Positions 16,244 through 24,103 of a stretch of DNA of 64,000 bases are shown in pieces. Each line of letters opens with the position of its first letter. Positions within the stretch are counted from its first letter, which is position 1. A model generated the notes under the pieces. The model saw only the letters and a program-made list of their open reading frames with translations, had not been told where the DNA came from and did not search any database. Source of the DNA: JAJDYQ01 sp965214035 (GTDB lineage: Bacteria > Pseudomonadota > Gammaproteobacteria > JAJDYQ01); contig OZ243932.1 of the NCBI GenBank assembly GCA_965214035.1, positions 62,001 to 126,000 on the forward strand. Reading direction: 5' to 3'. A program made the translations under genes and the position numbers.

Positions 16244-17419
16244 ATGTCACCTTCAATCAAGATCCCGGCCACCTATATGCGTGGTGGTACCAGCAAGGGC
16301 ATATTTTTTAACCTTGCCGACCTGCCTGAAGCTGCCCGCAGCCCCGGCGAGGCCCGCGACCGACTGCTGCTGAGGATCATAGGCAGCCCTGACCCTTATG
16401 GCAAACATACTGATGGAATGGGAGGTGCGACCTCCAGCACCAGCAAGTCGGTCATTATTTCCGCCAGTCAAAAGCCGGGGCATGATGTGGACTACCTGTT
16501 TGGTCAGGTATCCATCGACAAGCCACTCATTGACTGGAGTGGTAACTGTGGCAATCTCAGCTCGGCGGTAGGTGCTTTTGCGATCAGTCACGGACTGATT
16601 GATGCGCACCGTATTCCGGACAATGGTATCTGTGAGGTACACATCTGGCAGGCCAATATCGGCAAAACCATTATCAACCATGTGCCGGTCGCCAACGGAG
16701 AAGTACAGGAAAGCGGTGATTTCGAGCTGGATGGCGTTGCTTTTCCGGCGGCTGAAATACCGGTTGAATTTATCAATCCGGTTGATGCCGGTGAAGCGAT
16801 CTTTCCGACCGGCAATACCACCGATGAGCTGCATGTCTCTGGCATTGGCAGTTTTCAGGTTACCATGATTAACGCCGGTATTCCGACGGTGTTTCTGAAT
16901 GCGGCTGACCTTGGTTATACCGGCACCGAGCGACAGGAAATGATCAATGCGGATGAACAGGCGTTGCAGCGATTTGAAACCATACGGGCACATGCCGCGG
17001 TACGTATGGGTCTTATTCAGCACATTGCGCAGGCAACCGGTCGCCAGCACACGCCAAAAATTGCTTTTTGCGCCGAGCCACGGGACTATCATACCTCCGA
17101 TGGCAGGAGCATAGCGGCCTCTGATATTGATCTGAATGTACGTGCCCTGTCGATGGGCAGGCTGCACCATGCCATGATGGGAACGGCAGCGGTTGCGATA
17201 GCGAGCGCCGCCGCCATACCGGGCAGCCTGATTAATTCGGTTGCAGGTGGCGGACAGCGTCATACCGTAACATTTGGGCACCCGTCTGGTGCACTCAAGG
17301 CAGGTGCGGCAGTACAGAAACGGGACGGTGAATGGCAAATAGACAAGGTGACCATGAGTAGAAGTGCGCGCATCCTGATGGAAGGATGGGTGCGCGTGCC
17401 GGACTGGCAGAATGAATGA
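16244..17419 (+). CDS. prpF: 2-methylaconitate cis-trans isomerase PrpF
   Basis: PrpF isomerises the 2-methylaconitate made by AcnD so that aconitase can hydrate it to 2-methylisocitrate. The 391-residue protein begins IKIPATYMRGGTSKGIFFNL and includes DPYGKHTDGMGGATSSTSKS and WSGNCGNLSSAVGAFA. The last is the conserved pseudo-active-site region of this diaminopimelate-epimerase-like family. It ends with GHPSGALKAGAAV. It lies between acnD and acuI in one transcription unit; the 38-bp gap to acuI includes an AAGGATG ribosome binding site. Confidence 0.93.
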   Translation: MSPSIKIPATYMRGGTSKGIFFNLADLPEAARSPGEARDRLLLRIIGSPDPYGKHTDGMGGATSSTSKSVIISASQKPGHDVDYLFGQVSIDKPLIDWSGNCGNLSSAVGAFAISHGLIDAHRIPDNGICEVHIWQANIGKTIINHVPVANGEVQESGDFELDGVAFPAAEIPVEFINPVDAGEAIFPTGNTTDELHVSGIGSFQVTMINAGIPTVFLNAADLGYTGTERQEMINADEQALQRFETIRAHAAVRMGLIQHIAQATGRQHTPKIAFCAEPRDYHTSDGRSIAASDIDLNVRALSMGRLHHAMMGTAAVAIASAAAIPGSLINSVAGGGQRHTVTFGHPSGALKAGAAVQKRDGEWQIDKVTMSRSARILMEGWVRVPDWQNE

Positions 17420-17457
17420 AAGATCTCAATATATTTAATGCACAACAAGGATGAAAA

Positions 17458-18456
17458 ATGGCTGACAAATTCAAGGCTTTACTGCTGACACAGGATGATG
17501 ACGGCTTACATGCCGCTGTTTCCGATATCCATACCTCCGAGCTGCCACAGCGCGATATACTGGTGCGGGTCGAATATTCGACCCTCAACTACAAGGATGC
17601 CTTGGCCATTACGGGCAAAGGCCGGATTATTCGTGATTTTCCGATGATTCCGGGCATTGATCTGGCTGGTGAAGTGATTGAATCCTCCGATGACGCCTTC
17701 AAACCGGGTGACAAAATAGTATCCACCGGCTGGGGAGTGGGAGAGCGTTTCTGGGGGGGGCTGAGTCAATATGCCCGTCTGGATGCCGCCTGGCCCCTGC
17801 CGTTACCTGCAGGGCTTGATACACGGTCGGCCATGATGCTGGGCACAGGCGGATTTACTGCCGCCCTGTGTGTGCTGGCACTTCAGGATTGGGGCACTAA
17901 ACCGGATGACGGTCCGGTGCTGGTCACCGGAGCCGGGGGAGGTGTTGGAGGCGTTGCCGTGCGGCTACTGTCTCGACTGGGCTATCAGGTCAATGCCCTG
18001 AGCGGTCGCCCGGAACTGAATGACTACCTGCAACAACTGGGAGCCCGCACCCCGGTTGCCAGAGAACAACTATCGAGAGAAGCCAAACCACTGGAAAAAG
18101 AAACCTGGGCCGGTGTTATCGACACAGTGGGCGGCAAGATACTGGCGACGGCAATCGCGCAGACCCGTTCAGAAGGCATGATTGCCGCCTGTGGCAATGC
18201 AGGCGGCATGGAACTCAACTCAACTGTTTTTCCCTTTATTCTCAGAGGTGTGACATTACGTGGCATCAACTCGGTAACCGCACCGAAACAGTTGCGTGAA
18301 CGTGCCTGGCGGCTGATTGCGGAAAATATCGATGACACATTCAGTCAACTACTGACGGACCGTGAAATCGGACTGGATAAAGTGATCGACACCTGTGAAA
18401 CTCTGCTTGCCGGAAAAATCCGTGGGCGGGTGATTGTGAAACCGGGCAGGGATTGA
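17458..18456 (+). CDS. acuI: Acryloyl-CoA reductase (AcuI/YhdH family)
   Basis: The 332-residue medium-chain dehydrogenase has an N-terminal GroES-like domain (STLNYKDALAITGKG, IPGIDLAGEV) and a Rossmann domain (VTGAGGGVGGVAVRLLSRLGY). The family-typical GWGVGERFWGGLSQYAR is present. AcuI reduces toxic acryloyl-CoA to propionyl-CoA with NADPH. In this operon that product would feed straight into PrpC, so acrylate, DMSP or 3-hydroxypropionate-derived carbon may be a substrate source. That use is inferred; no DMSP lyase is in the window. GGGGGGGG at 17754-17761 is in frame but could be a slippage site. Confidence 0.85.
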   Translation: MADKFKALLLTQDDDGLHAAVSDIHTSELPQRDILVRVEYSTLNYKDALAITGKGRIIRDFPMIPGIDLAGEVIESSDDAFKPGDKIVSTGWGVGERFWGGLSQYARLDAAWPLPLPAGLDTRSAMMLGTGGFTAALCVLALQDWGTKPDDGPVLVTGAGGGVGGVAVRLLSRLGYQVNALSGRPELNDYLQQLGARTPVAREQLSREAKPLEKETWAGVIDTVGGKILATAIAQTRSEGMIAACGNAGGMELNSTVFPFILRGVTLRGINSVTAPKQLRERAWRLIAENIDDTFSQLLTDREIGLDKVIDTCETLLAGKIRGRVIVKPGRD

Positions 18457-18668
18457 TACAGGAAAGCCTGCATAATCAGGTATTGAGGCATGATTTCTAT
18501 AAACCGGGATTTCAAAGTCTTCGTATGGGCACCTGCCCGGAACATGAAGGGCCGGGCCCCTTTGTGCGGGGACTGATGATGTTATCATTGCCCGATGCAG
18601 GCTAATGAATCAGAATTTCCCGGAACATATAACCCCGGCGCATACGAGAACCAGAACAGGAGAGCAAC

Positions 18669-20561
18669 ATGAGCTATCAGGAAATATACCGTCAATCGAT
18701 TGACCAGCCCGAAGAATTCTGGCGTGACAAGGCGCGGGCCCTGCCCTGGCACAAATTTCCGCAGACCATTCTCGGCAGGGACGAAAATGGCATAGACCGC
18801 TGGTTTATTGATGGAGAAATGAATACCGCCTACATGGCACTGGACCATCATGTCGAGAACGGACGTGCCGGGCAGCCGGCGCTGATCTACGACTCTCCGG
18901 TTACGGACACGAGAAAGCAGTTCACATATCGTGAGCTGCGTGATGAGGTTGCCAGAACGGCCGGCATGATTGCTGCGCAGGGTGTTGGCAGAGGTGATCG
19001 TGTCATTATCTATATGCCGATGATACCCGAAGCAGCGATTGCAATGCTTGCCTGCGCCCGTATCGGTGCCATTCACTCAGTAGTGTTTGGGGGCTTTGCT
19101 GCGAATGAACTGGCCGTTCGCATTGACGATGCAGAACCGAAGCTGGTGCTGAGTGCCTCATGCGGCATTGAGGTTGGCAGAGTGATTGCGTACAAACCCC
19201 TGCTCGACGATGCCATCGAACTGGCACAGTTTAAGCCCGAAACCTGTATTATTTTACAACGTCCACAAGCTGAGGCGGCCATGAATGAGGGGCGTGATAA
19301 AGACTGGCACGACACCATTGCCGAATCTGAACCGGCGGACTGCGTACCTGTCAATGCGACCGATCCGCTTTACATCCTTTATACATCCGGCACCACGGGC
19401 AAACCCAAGGGTGTCGTTCGGGATAACGGTGGTCATGCGGTTGTTATGAACTACAGCATGGACGCCATGTATGGCATAAACCCTGGAGAAGTATTCTGGG
19501 CTGCCTCCGATGTTGGCTGGGTTGTCGGGCACTCCTACATCGTTTATGCGCCACTGCTGTATGGTTGTACAACGATACTTTATGAAGGCAAGCCTGTCAT
19601 GACGCCGGACGCCGGTGCTTTCTGGCGCGTTGCCTCGGAGCATGGAGCCAAAGCCATCTTTGCGGCACCGACGGCATTTCGGGCCATCAAAAAAGTGGAC
19701 CCCGATGGCGAGCTTGTCCGGCAATACGATATCGACTGCATCAGAACGATCTTCATGGCTGGTGAGCGTCTTGACCCACCGACCTATGACTGGGTGACAG
19801 AAAAAGTCGGCAAACCGGTTATTGACCACTGGTGGCAAACGGAGACCGGCTGTGTCATTGCAGGCAACCTGCAGGGCATTGAAAAGATGCCGGTCAAACC
19901 GGGTTCAGCCACCATGCCGGCCCCTGGTTTTGATATTTGTATTCTGGGTCAGGACGGAGCCGGGCTCGCACCGAACGAACATGGCTATATCACGGTAAAG
20001 CTACCCATGCCGCCGGGTTGTCTGCCGACCATCTGGGGCAATCACTCGAGATTTACCGAAGGTTATCTTGAGCGTTTTCCCGGTTACTACGTTTCCGGTG
20101 ACGGTGGTTATGTGGACAATGATGGCTATGTCTTTGTCATGGGGCGCATGGACGATGTTATCAATGTGGCCGGGCACCGGTTATCCACGGGCGAAATGGA
20201 AGAGATCATAGGTCGGCATCCAGCCGTAGCGGAATGTGCCGTATTCGGTATTCCCGACGACCTGAAAGGCGAAGTACCACTTGGCCTTGCCTTATTGAAA
20301 GATGGTGAAGATATTGACGCCGACACTCTGAGTGACGAGCTGAAACAACGGGTCCGCCGGGAAATCGGACCGATTGCCTGCTATGACCGCACCCTGATGG
20401 TCAAGCGCCTGCCCAAGACACGCTCAGGAAAGATCTTGCGTCGCATACTGCGCCAGATTGCAGCCGACCAGAAATACATCATGCCCTCAACGATTGACGA
20501 CCTGGCCAGTCTCGATGAAATCAAGGAGGTACTTAGGGAGGCCGGCATCGTGGCCGGATGA
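18669..20561 (+). CDS. prpE: Propionate--CoA ligase
   Basis: PrpE activates propionate to propionyl-CoA through an adenylate. The 630-residue ANL enzyme carries YTSGTTGKPKG, WWQTETG and YYVSGDGGYVDNDGYVFVMGRMDDVINVAGHRLS. The C-terminal lysine motif KTRSGKILRR is where activity is regulated by acylation in related enzymes. It begins EIYRQSIDQPEEFW, as PrpE proteins do. ATG is preceded by AGGAG. The 212-bp gap after acuI (18457-18668) has a GC-rich stretch GGGCCGGGCCCC near 18551 and otherwise nothing recognised. prpE may therefore have its own promoter. Confidence 0.93.
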   Translation: MSYQEIYRQSIDQPEEFWRDKARALPWHKFPQTILGRDENGIDRWFIDGEMNTAYMALDHHVENGRAGQPALIYDSPVTDTRKQFTYRELRDEVARTAGMIAAQGVGRGDRVIIYMPMIPEAAIAMLACARIGAIHSVVFGGFAANELAVRIDDAEPKLVLSASCGIEVGRVIAYKPLLDDAIELAQFKPETCIILQRPQAEAAMNEGRDKDWHDTIAESEPADCVPVNATDPLYILYTSGTTGKPKGVVRDNGGHAVVMNYSMDAMYGINPGEVFWAASDVGWVVGHSYIVYAPLLYGCTTILYEGKPVMTPDAGAFWRVASEHGAKAIFAAPTAFRAIKKVDPDGELVRQYDIDCIRTIFMAGERLDPPTYDWVTEKVGKPVIDHWWQTETGCVIAGNLQGIEKMPVKPGSATMPAPGFDICILGQDGAGLAPNEHGYITVKLPMPPGCLPTIWGNHSRFTEGYLERFPGYYVSGDGGYVDNDGYVFVMGRMDDVINVAGHRLSTGEMEEIIGRHPAVAECAVFGIPDDLKGEVPLGLALLKDGEDIDADTLSDELKQRVRREIGPIACYDRTLMVKRLPKTRSGKILRRILRQIAADQKYIMPSTIDDLASLDEIKEVLREAGIVAG

Positions 20562-20596
20562 CTGCGGCTGGTGGTTACAGAGGCCGGTCCTGTTAA

Positions 20597-20683
20597 TGGT
20601 ACCAGAGGCCGGACTCGAACCGGCACGCTATCGCTAGCAACGGATTTTGAGTCCGTCGTGTCTACCAATTTCACCACTCTGGC
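20597..20683 (-). tRNA. tRNA-Leu (anticodon CAA)
   Basis: The minus strand folds as an 87-nt class II tRNA. The acceptor is GCCAGAG/CTCTGGT, and the D arm GTGAAATTGGTAGACAC is typical of tRNA-Leu. The anticodon stem-loop is ACGGA-CTCAAAA-TCCGT, with CAA at positions 34-36. The variable arm is long (GCTAGCGATAGC), and the T arm contains GGTTCGAGTCC. The discriminator A and CCA end are encoded. It reads UUG codons. It lies between prpE and queA on the opposite strand. Confidence 0.95.
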
Positions 20684-20810
20684 AACGAAAGCAAAGAAAC
20701 AATCCTTGATGCCCATACAGTATCCCGGAAAGCTGCCGTCTGCACAAGCGATCACAGTGCCCATATTGACAAGCACACCATGATTCGGGCGTCTGCTATC
20801 ATCCATACCC

Positions 20811-21842
20811 ATGCTGTGCAGTGACTTTCACTTTGAATTACCGGAAGAACTGATTGCCCAGCAACCGCTGGCGGAGCGCAGTGCCAGCCGTTTACTGTGT
20901 CTGGGTGCGGAAGATGCCGAACCGAGAGACTGCCGATTCAACCGCTTCCATGAACTGCTGAATCCGGGCGACCTGCTGGTTATGAATGACACACGGGTTA
21001 TTCCGGCGCGTCTACCGGGCCGCAAGGAAACCGGAGGCAGGGTTGAAATTCTGATAGAGCGTCTGTTGGACGACTACCGCTGTCTGGCGCGGATTCGTGC
21101 CAGCAGGCCACCTAAATCCGGATCACGAATCGGGCTTGAGCAGGGGATTGAGATGGAAATTCTGGCTCGCCATGATGACTTTTTTGAACTGAAAGTTTCT
21201 GCGGATCGAGACCTGCCGTCCGTGCTGGGTCGGATTGGCAAGACACCGCTGCCCCCCTACATAAAGCGGCCGGCCAGCCCTGCGGACCTGTCCAGATATC
21301 AGACAATTTACGCAGATCGGCCGGGGGCAGTTGCCGCGCCGACTGCCGGGCTGCACTTTGATGATGCAATGCTTCAACGAGTGCAGGAAAAGGGGGTAAA
21401 AATAGCGAAAATAACACTTCATGTCGGTGCCGGGACATTCGAACCGGTCAGAGTGCAACACATCGAGGACCACCAGTTGCACAAAGAATGGATGCAAGTC
21501 AGTCGGTCGGTAGTTGACAATGTCAATGCTGTCAGGAGCCATGGTGGCAGGGTCATTGCCATAGGGACAACCTCGGTACGTGCCCTGGAATCGGCAGCCC
21601 GTACAGGCCGGCTCCGGGAAACAACCGGCGATACCGGTATATTCATTTACCCGGGCTATCAATTCAGGATTATTGATGCACTGTTGACCAACTTCCATTT
21701 ACCGGAATCCTCGCTGCTGATGCTGACTACAGCGTTTGGTGGATATGAACGAGTCATGGCTGCCTATCGGCAGGCGGTCAAACGGCGCTATCGATTTTTC
21801 AGTTACGGTGATGCGATGTGGCTGGAACCGCTCAGCCGATGA
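20811..21842 (+). CDS. queA: S-adenosylmethionine:tRNA ribosyltransferase-isomerase
   Basis: QueA transfers the ribosyl part of SAM to preQ1 in tRNA to form epoxyqueuosine at position 34. The 343-residue protein shows FELPEELIAQQPLAERSASR, VMNDTRVIPARLPG, GAVAAPTAGLHFD, LHVGAGTFEPV and TNFHLPESSLLMLTTAFGG. All are family blocks in the normal order. It is followed by tgt after a 743-bp gap that holds a small secreted-protein gene and two hairpins, so the usual tight queA-tgt pairing is interrupted. Confidence 0.95.
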   Translation: MLCSDFHFELPEELIAQQPLAERSASRLLCLGAEDAEPRDCRFNRFHELLNPGDLLVMNDTRVIPARLPGRKETGGRVEILIERLLDDYRCLARIRASRPPKSGSRIGLEQGIEMEILARHDDFFELKVSADRDLPSVLGRIGKTPLPPYIKRPASPADLSRYQTIYADRPGAVAAPTAGLHFDDAMLQRVQEKGVKIAKITLHVGAGTFEPVRVQHIEDHQLHKEWMQVSRSVVDNVNAVRSHGGRVIAIGTTSVRALESAARTGRLRETTGDTGIFIYPGYQFRIIDALLTNFHLPESSLLMLTTAFGGYERVMAAYRQAVKRRYRFFSYGDAMWLEPLSR

Positions 21843-21850
21843 AAGAAAAG

Positions 21851-21882
21851 AAGCGCGGCGAAAAGGGGAAAGTGCCGCGCTT
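21851..21882. terminator. Hairpin after queA
   Basis: AAGCGCGGC (21851-21859) pairs with GCCGCGCTT (21874-21882) around a 14-nt purine-rich loop. On the plus strand no T-run follows; the minus strand continues with CTTTTCTTTC. It is a possible terminator or mRNA-stabilising end for queA. AAGGAGG at 21891 follows with no clear gene after it. Confidence 0.45.
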
Positions 21883-21907
21883 AAACCATAAAGGAGGACA
21901 AACAAAC

Positions 21908-21930
21908 GTACCCGCAATACTGTCGGGTAC
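21908..21930. other. Second hairpin after queA
   Basis: GTACCCG (21908-21914) pairs with CGGGTAC (21924-21930) around CAATACTGT. It is followed by AT-rich DNA. The rest of 21931-22151 holds a TATAAT at 22092-22097, a possible promoter of the small secreted protein, and nothing else recognised. Confidence 0.35.
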
Positions 21931-22151
21931 GGGAGTCATTATATGGATAAATTCTAATATATCAAGATGCTAAAATAATAAATTTAGAAAATACTGATAA
22001 TATTTTGCTCTATGTTATGAAGTTTATATTCTTTGGGGACTGCTTACCGATGCCTCGCGGGGCTGCACAGCAAACACCGGCGGCAAGGTGCTATAATATA
22101 TCGCAGTGTCATCGTTGTGATGACTGACACCCGACAATCAACAGGATACGT

Positions 22152-22358
22152 TTGGCCCTTATGAAATACATGATCATTTTTTGCCTGATACTCATGCAGA
22201 TGACACCTGTCCATGCTGCCCGCTACTGGGATGGAAAAATCAAATCCTTCTGCCAGAAAAACCACCCGGACATCGTTCCCAAATACAAAATCAATCGCAA
22301 AACAGGGCGATTGACCGGGGGGGAGCATGTGCAGAAACTACAACCCTACATCGATTGA
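22152..22358 (+). CDS. Small secreted protein of unknown function, with a G-run frameshift alternative
   Basis: From TTG 22152 (AGGA 5 bp upstream) or ATG 22161 the frame begins with a clear signal peptide (MKYMIIFCLILMQMTPVHA) and predicted cleavage before ARYWDG. The mature part is short and basic (KNHPDIVPKYKINRKTGRLT), ending at TGA 22358. At seven G (22317-22323) a +1 shift would lead into a second open stretch to TAA 22497. That stretch (CRNYNPTSIEHRCCLEFARQ, EFRQKCQKYQKKLR) is rich in Cys and Lys and looks like a natural continuation, giving a secreted protein of about 112 residues. The gene may therefore be frameshifted, phase-variable, or simply end early. No family was recognised. 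22498-22585 holds nothing recognised. Confidence 0.55.
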   Translation: MALMKYMIIFCLILMQMTPVHAARYWDGKIKSFCQKNHPDIVPKYKINRKTGRLTGGEHVQKLQPYID

Positions 22359-22585
22359 ACACCGTTGCTGCCTCGAGTTTGCCCGACAGGAATTCAGGCA
22401 AAAGTGCCAAAAGTACCAAAAGAAGCTCCGCTCAGCTTCAGGAAGTGACCGGCGAAAAGTGCAGAAAAAAGCCAATTTATACTGCTCTGGATTTTAATCG
22501 CACATCGCATACATCCGATTCATATCAGGCTGCTTGAGTCCGGTTCGCGTTTCACTCAGTCTGATACCGTATTGATACGCCTCCA

Positions 22586-23683
22586 GTGAAGATCGATATT
22601 TTGCAGACAGACGGCCCGGCTCGTCGGGGACAGTTGCGGACGCGGCGTGGTTACGTGCAGACCCCGGCTTTTATGCCGGTTGGAACCTACGGCACGGTCA
22701 AGGCGATGACAGCCGAAGAACTGACGGCGACCGGTGCGGAAATTATCCTGGCGAACACATTTCATCTGATGTTACGCCCCGGCACCGGGATAGTGCGGGC
22801 GCATGGCGATCTGCATGATTTCATGCACTGGGATGGTCCGATACTGACAGATTCAGGTGGTTTTCAGGTTTGGAGTCTTGCCGGTCGCCGAGCGATTTCA
22901 GAAGAAGGAGTCTGCTTTCAATCACCTGTTGATGGCAGTCGCGTACAAATGACCCCGGAATCAGCCATACAGGTTCAGCATGAACTGGGTTCGGACATTG
23001 TCATGGTATTTGACGAATGCACACCTTATCCGGCGACACACCGGCAGGCGCAGACATCCATGGAGCTTTCCTGTCGCTGGGCCGAGCGCTCGCGCCGGGC
23101 GCACGAAGGCAATGAAGCACTGTTATTCGGTATTGTGCAGGGTGGCATGTATGACGATTTGCGCAACCAGTCTGCCGGGGCACTGATGGACATGGGCTTT
23201 GATGGCTATGCTATCGGTGGTTTATCGGTGGGAGAGCCGGCTGAACAGCGGCACCGGGTTCTGGACGGTCTGGTTCACCGACTGCCAGTTGAACAGGCCC
23301 GCTACCTGATGGGCATTGGCAAGCCGCAGGATATAATCGAGGCAGTGCGTCGAGGGGTTGACATGTTCGACTGTGTGATACCGACCCGGAATGCCCGCAA
23401 TGGACAGCTATTCACCTCGTTCGGTTCGGTCAAAATACGCAATGCGCGGTATGCCAAAGACACCGCCCCGCTGGATCCGGAATGTGACTGCTACACCTGC
23501 CGGAACTACTCCCGTGCCTACCTGCGCCATCTGGATCGCTGTCATGAAATTCTCGGCGCACGATTGAATACGATTCATAATTTACACTACTATCAATCAC
23601 TGATGCGCGACATCCGGCAGGCTGTCGAAAAACAGCAGCTCGATGAATTCTGTGCCGATTTTTATGCCAGACGTGACTTATAG
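22586..23683 (+). CDS. tgt: Queuine tRNA-ribosyltransferase (tRNA-guanine transglycosylase)
   Basis: Tgt swaps guanine 34 for preQ1 in tRNAs with GUN anticodons. The 365-residue TIM-barrel protein has LTDSGGFQVWSL, where the conserved Asp acts as a base, and GIVQGGMYDDLR. The nucleophile region FDCVIPTRNARNG and zinc ligands in CDCYTCRNYSRAYLRHL follow. The start is GTG 22586, giving KIDILQTDG; in-frame alternatives are absent. Together with QueA it makes queuosine; yajC follows 79 bp later in the conserved order. Confidence 0.95.
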   Translation: MKIDILQTDGPARRGQLRTRRGYVQTPAFMPVGTYGTVKAMTAEELTATGAEIILANTFHLMLRPGTGIVRAHGDLHDFMHWDGPILTDSGGFQVWSLAGRRAISEEGVCFQSPVDGSRVQMTPESAIQVQHELGSDIVMVFDECTPYPATHRQAQTSMELSCRWAERSRRAHEGNEALLFGIVQGGMYDDLRNQSAGALMDMGFDGYAIGGLSVGEPAEQRHRVLDGLVHRLPVEQARYLMGIGKPQDIIEAVRRGVDMFDCVIPTRNARNGQLFTSFGSVKIRNARYAKDTAPLDPECDCYTCRNYSRAYLRHLDRCHEILGARLNTIHNLHYYQSLMRDIRQAVEKQQLDEFCADFYARRDL

Positions 23684-23762
23684 CCTGCGCGACAGTTTTT
23701 GATGTTTCGGATTGAGCGGCAGATATGTCATAATGGGCGCTGAATCCACACAGTGACGTGAC

Positions 23763-24095
23763 ATGAATTTTATTTTATCAAACGCCCATGCACAGGCGAC
23801 GCCCCAACAGCCGGACATGTTCACCGGTCTGTTGCTCCCCATGATATTTCTTGCAGTGGTTTTTTATTTCCTGATTATTCGGCCCCAGTCCAAACGGGCC
23901 AAGGAACACAAAGCCATGCTTGCAGAGCTGAAAAAAGGTGATGAAGTTGCGACCGGTGGCGGCTTGCTGGGCAAAGTGACCCGCATTGGAGAAAACTTTG
24001 TGGAAGTCGAAGTGGCGGACAACACGATTGTTCGCATTCAAAAGCAATCGATATCCAGTCTCATGCCGAAAGGCACCCTTAAATCTGCTGACTAG
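23763..24095 (+). CDS. yajC: Sec translocon accessory subunit YajC
   Basis: The 110-residue protein has a short periplasmic start, one membrane helix (about 20-40, GLLLPMIFLAVVFYFLIIRP) and the cytoplasmic family motif KEHKAMLAELKKGDEVATGGGLLGKV. YajC associates with SecDF-YidC. It precedes secD by 8 bp and is probably cotranscribed. Confidence 0.95.
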   Translation: MNFILSNAHAQATPQQPDMFTGLLLPMIFLAVVFYFLIIRPQSKRAKEHKAMLAELKKGDEVATGGGLLGKVTRIGENFVEVEVADNTIVRIQKQSISSLMPKGTLKSAD

Positions 24096-24103
24096 GGCCG
24101 CCC

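Noticed and set aside
20381..20812. Minus-strand open frame over the tRNA-Leu gene
   Set aside because: It contains the familiar false translation of a tRNA gene (KLVDTTDSKSVASD) and overlaps the end of prpE.
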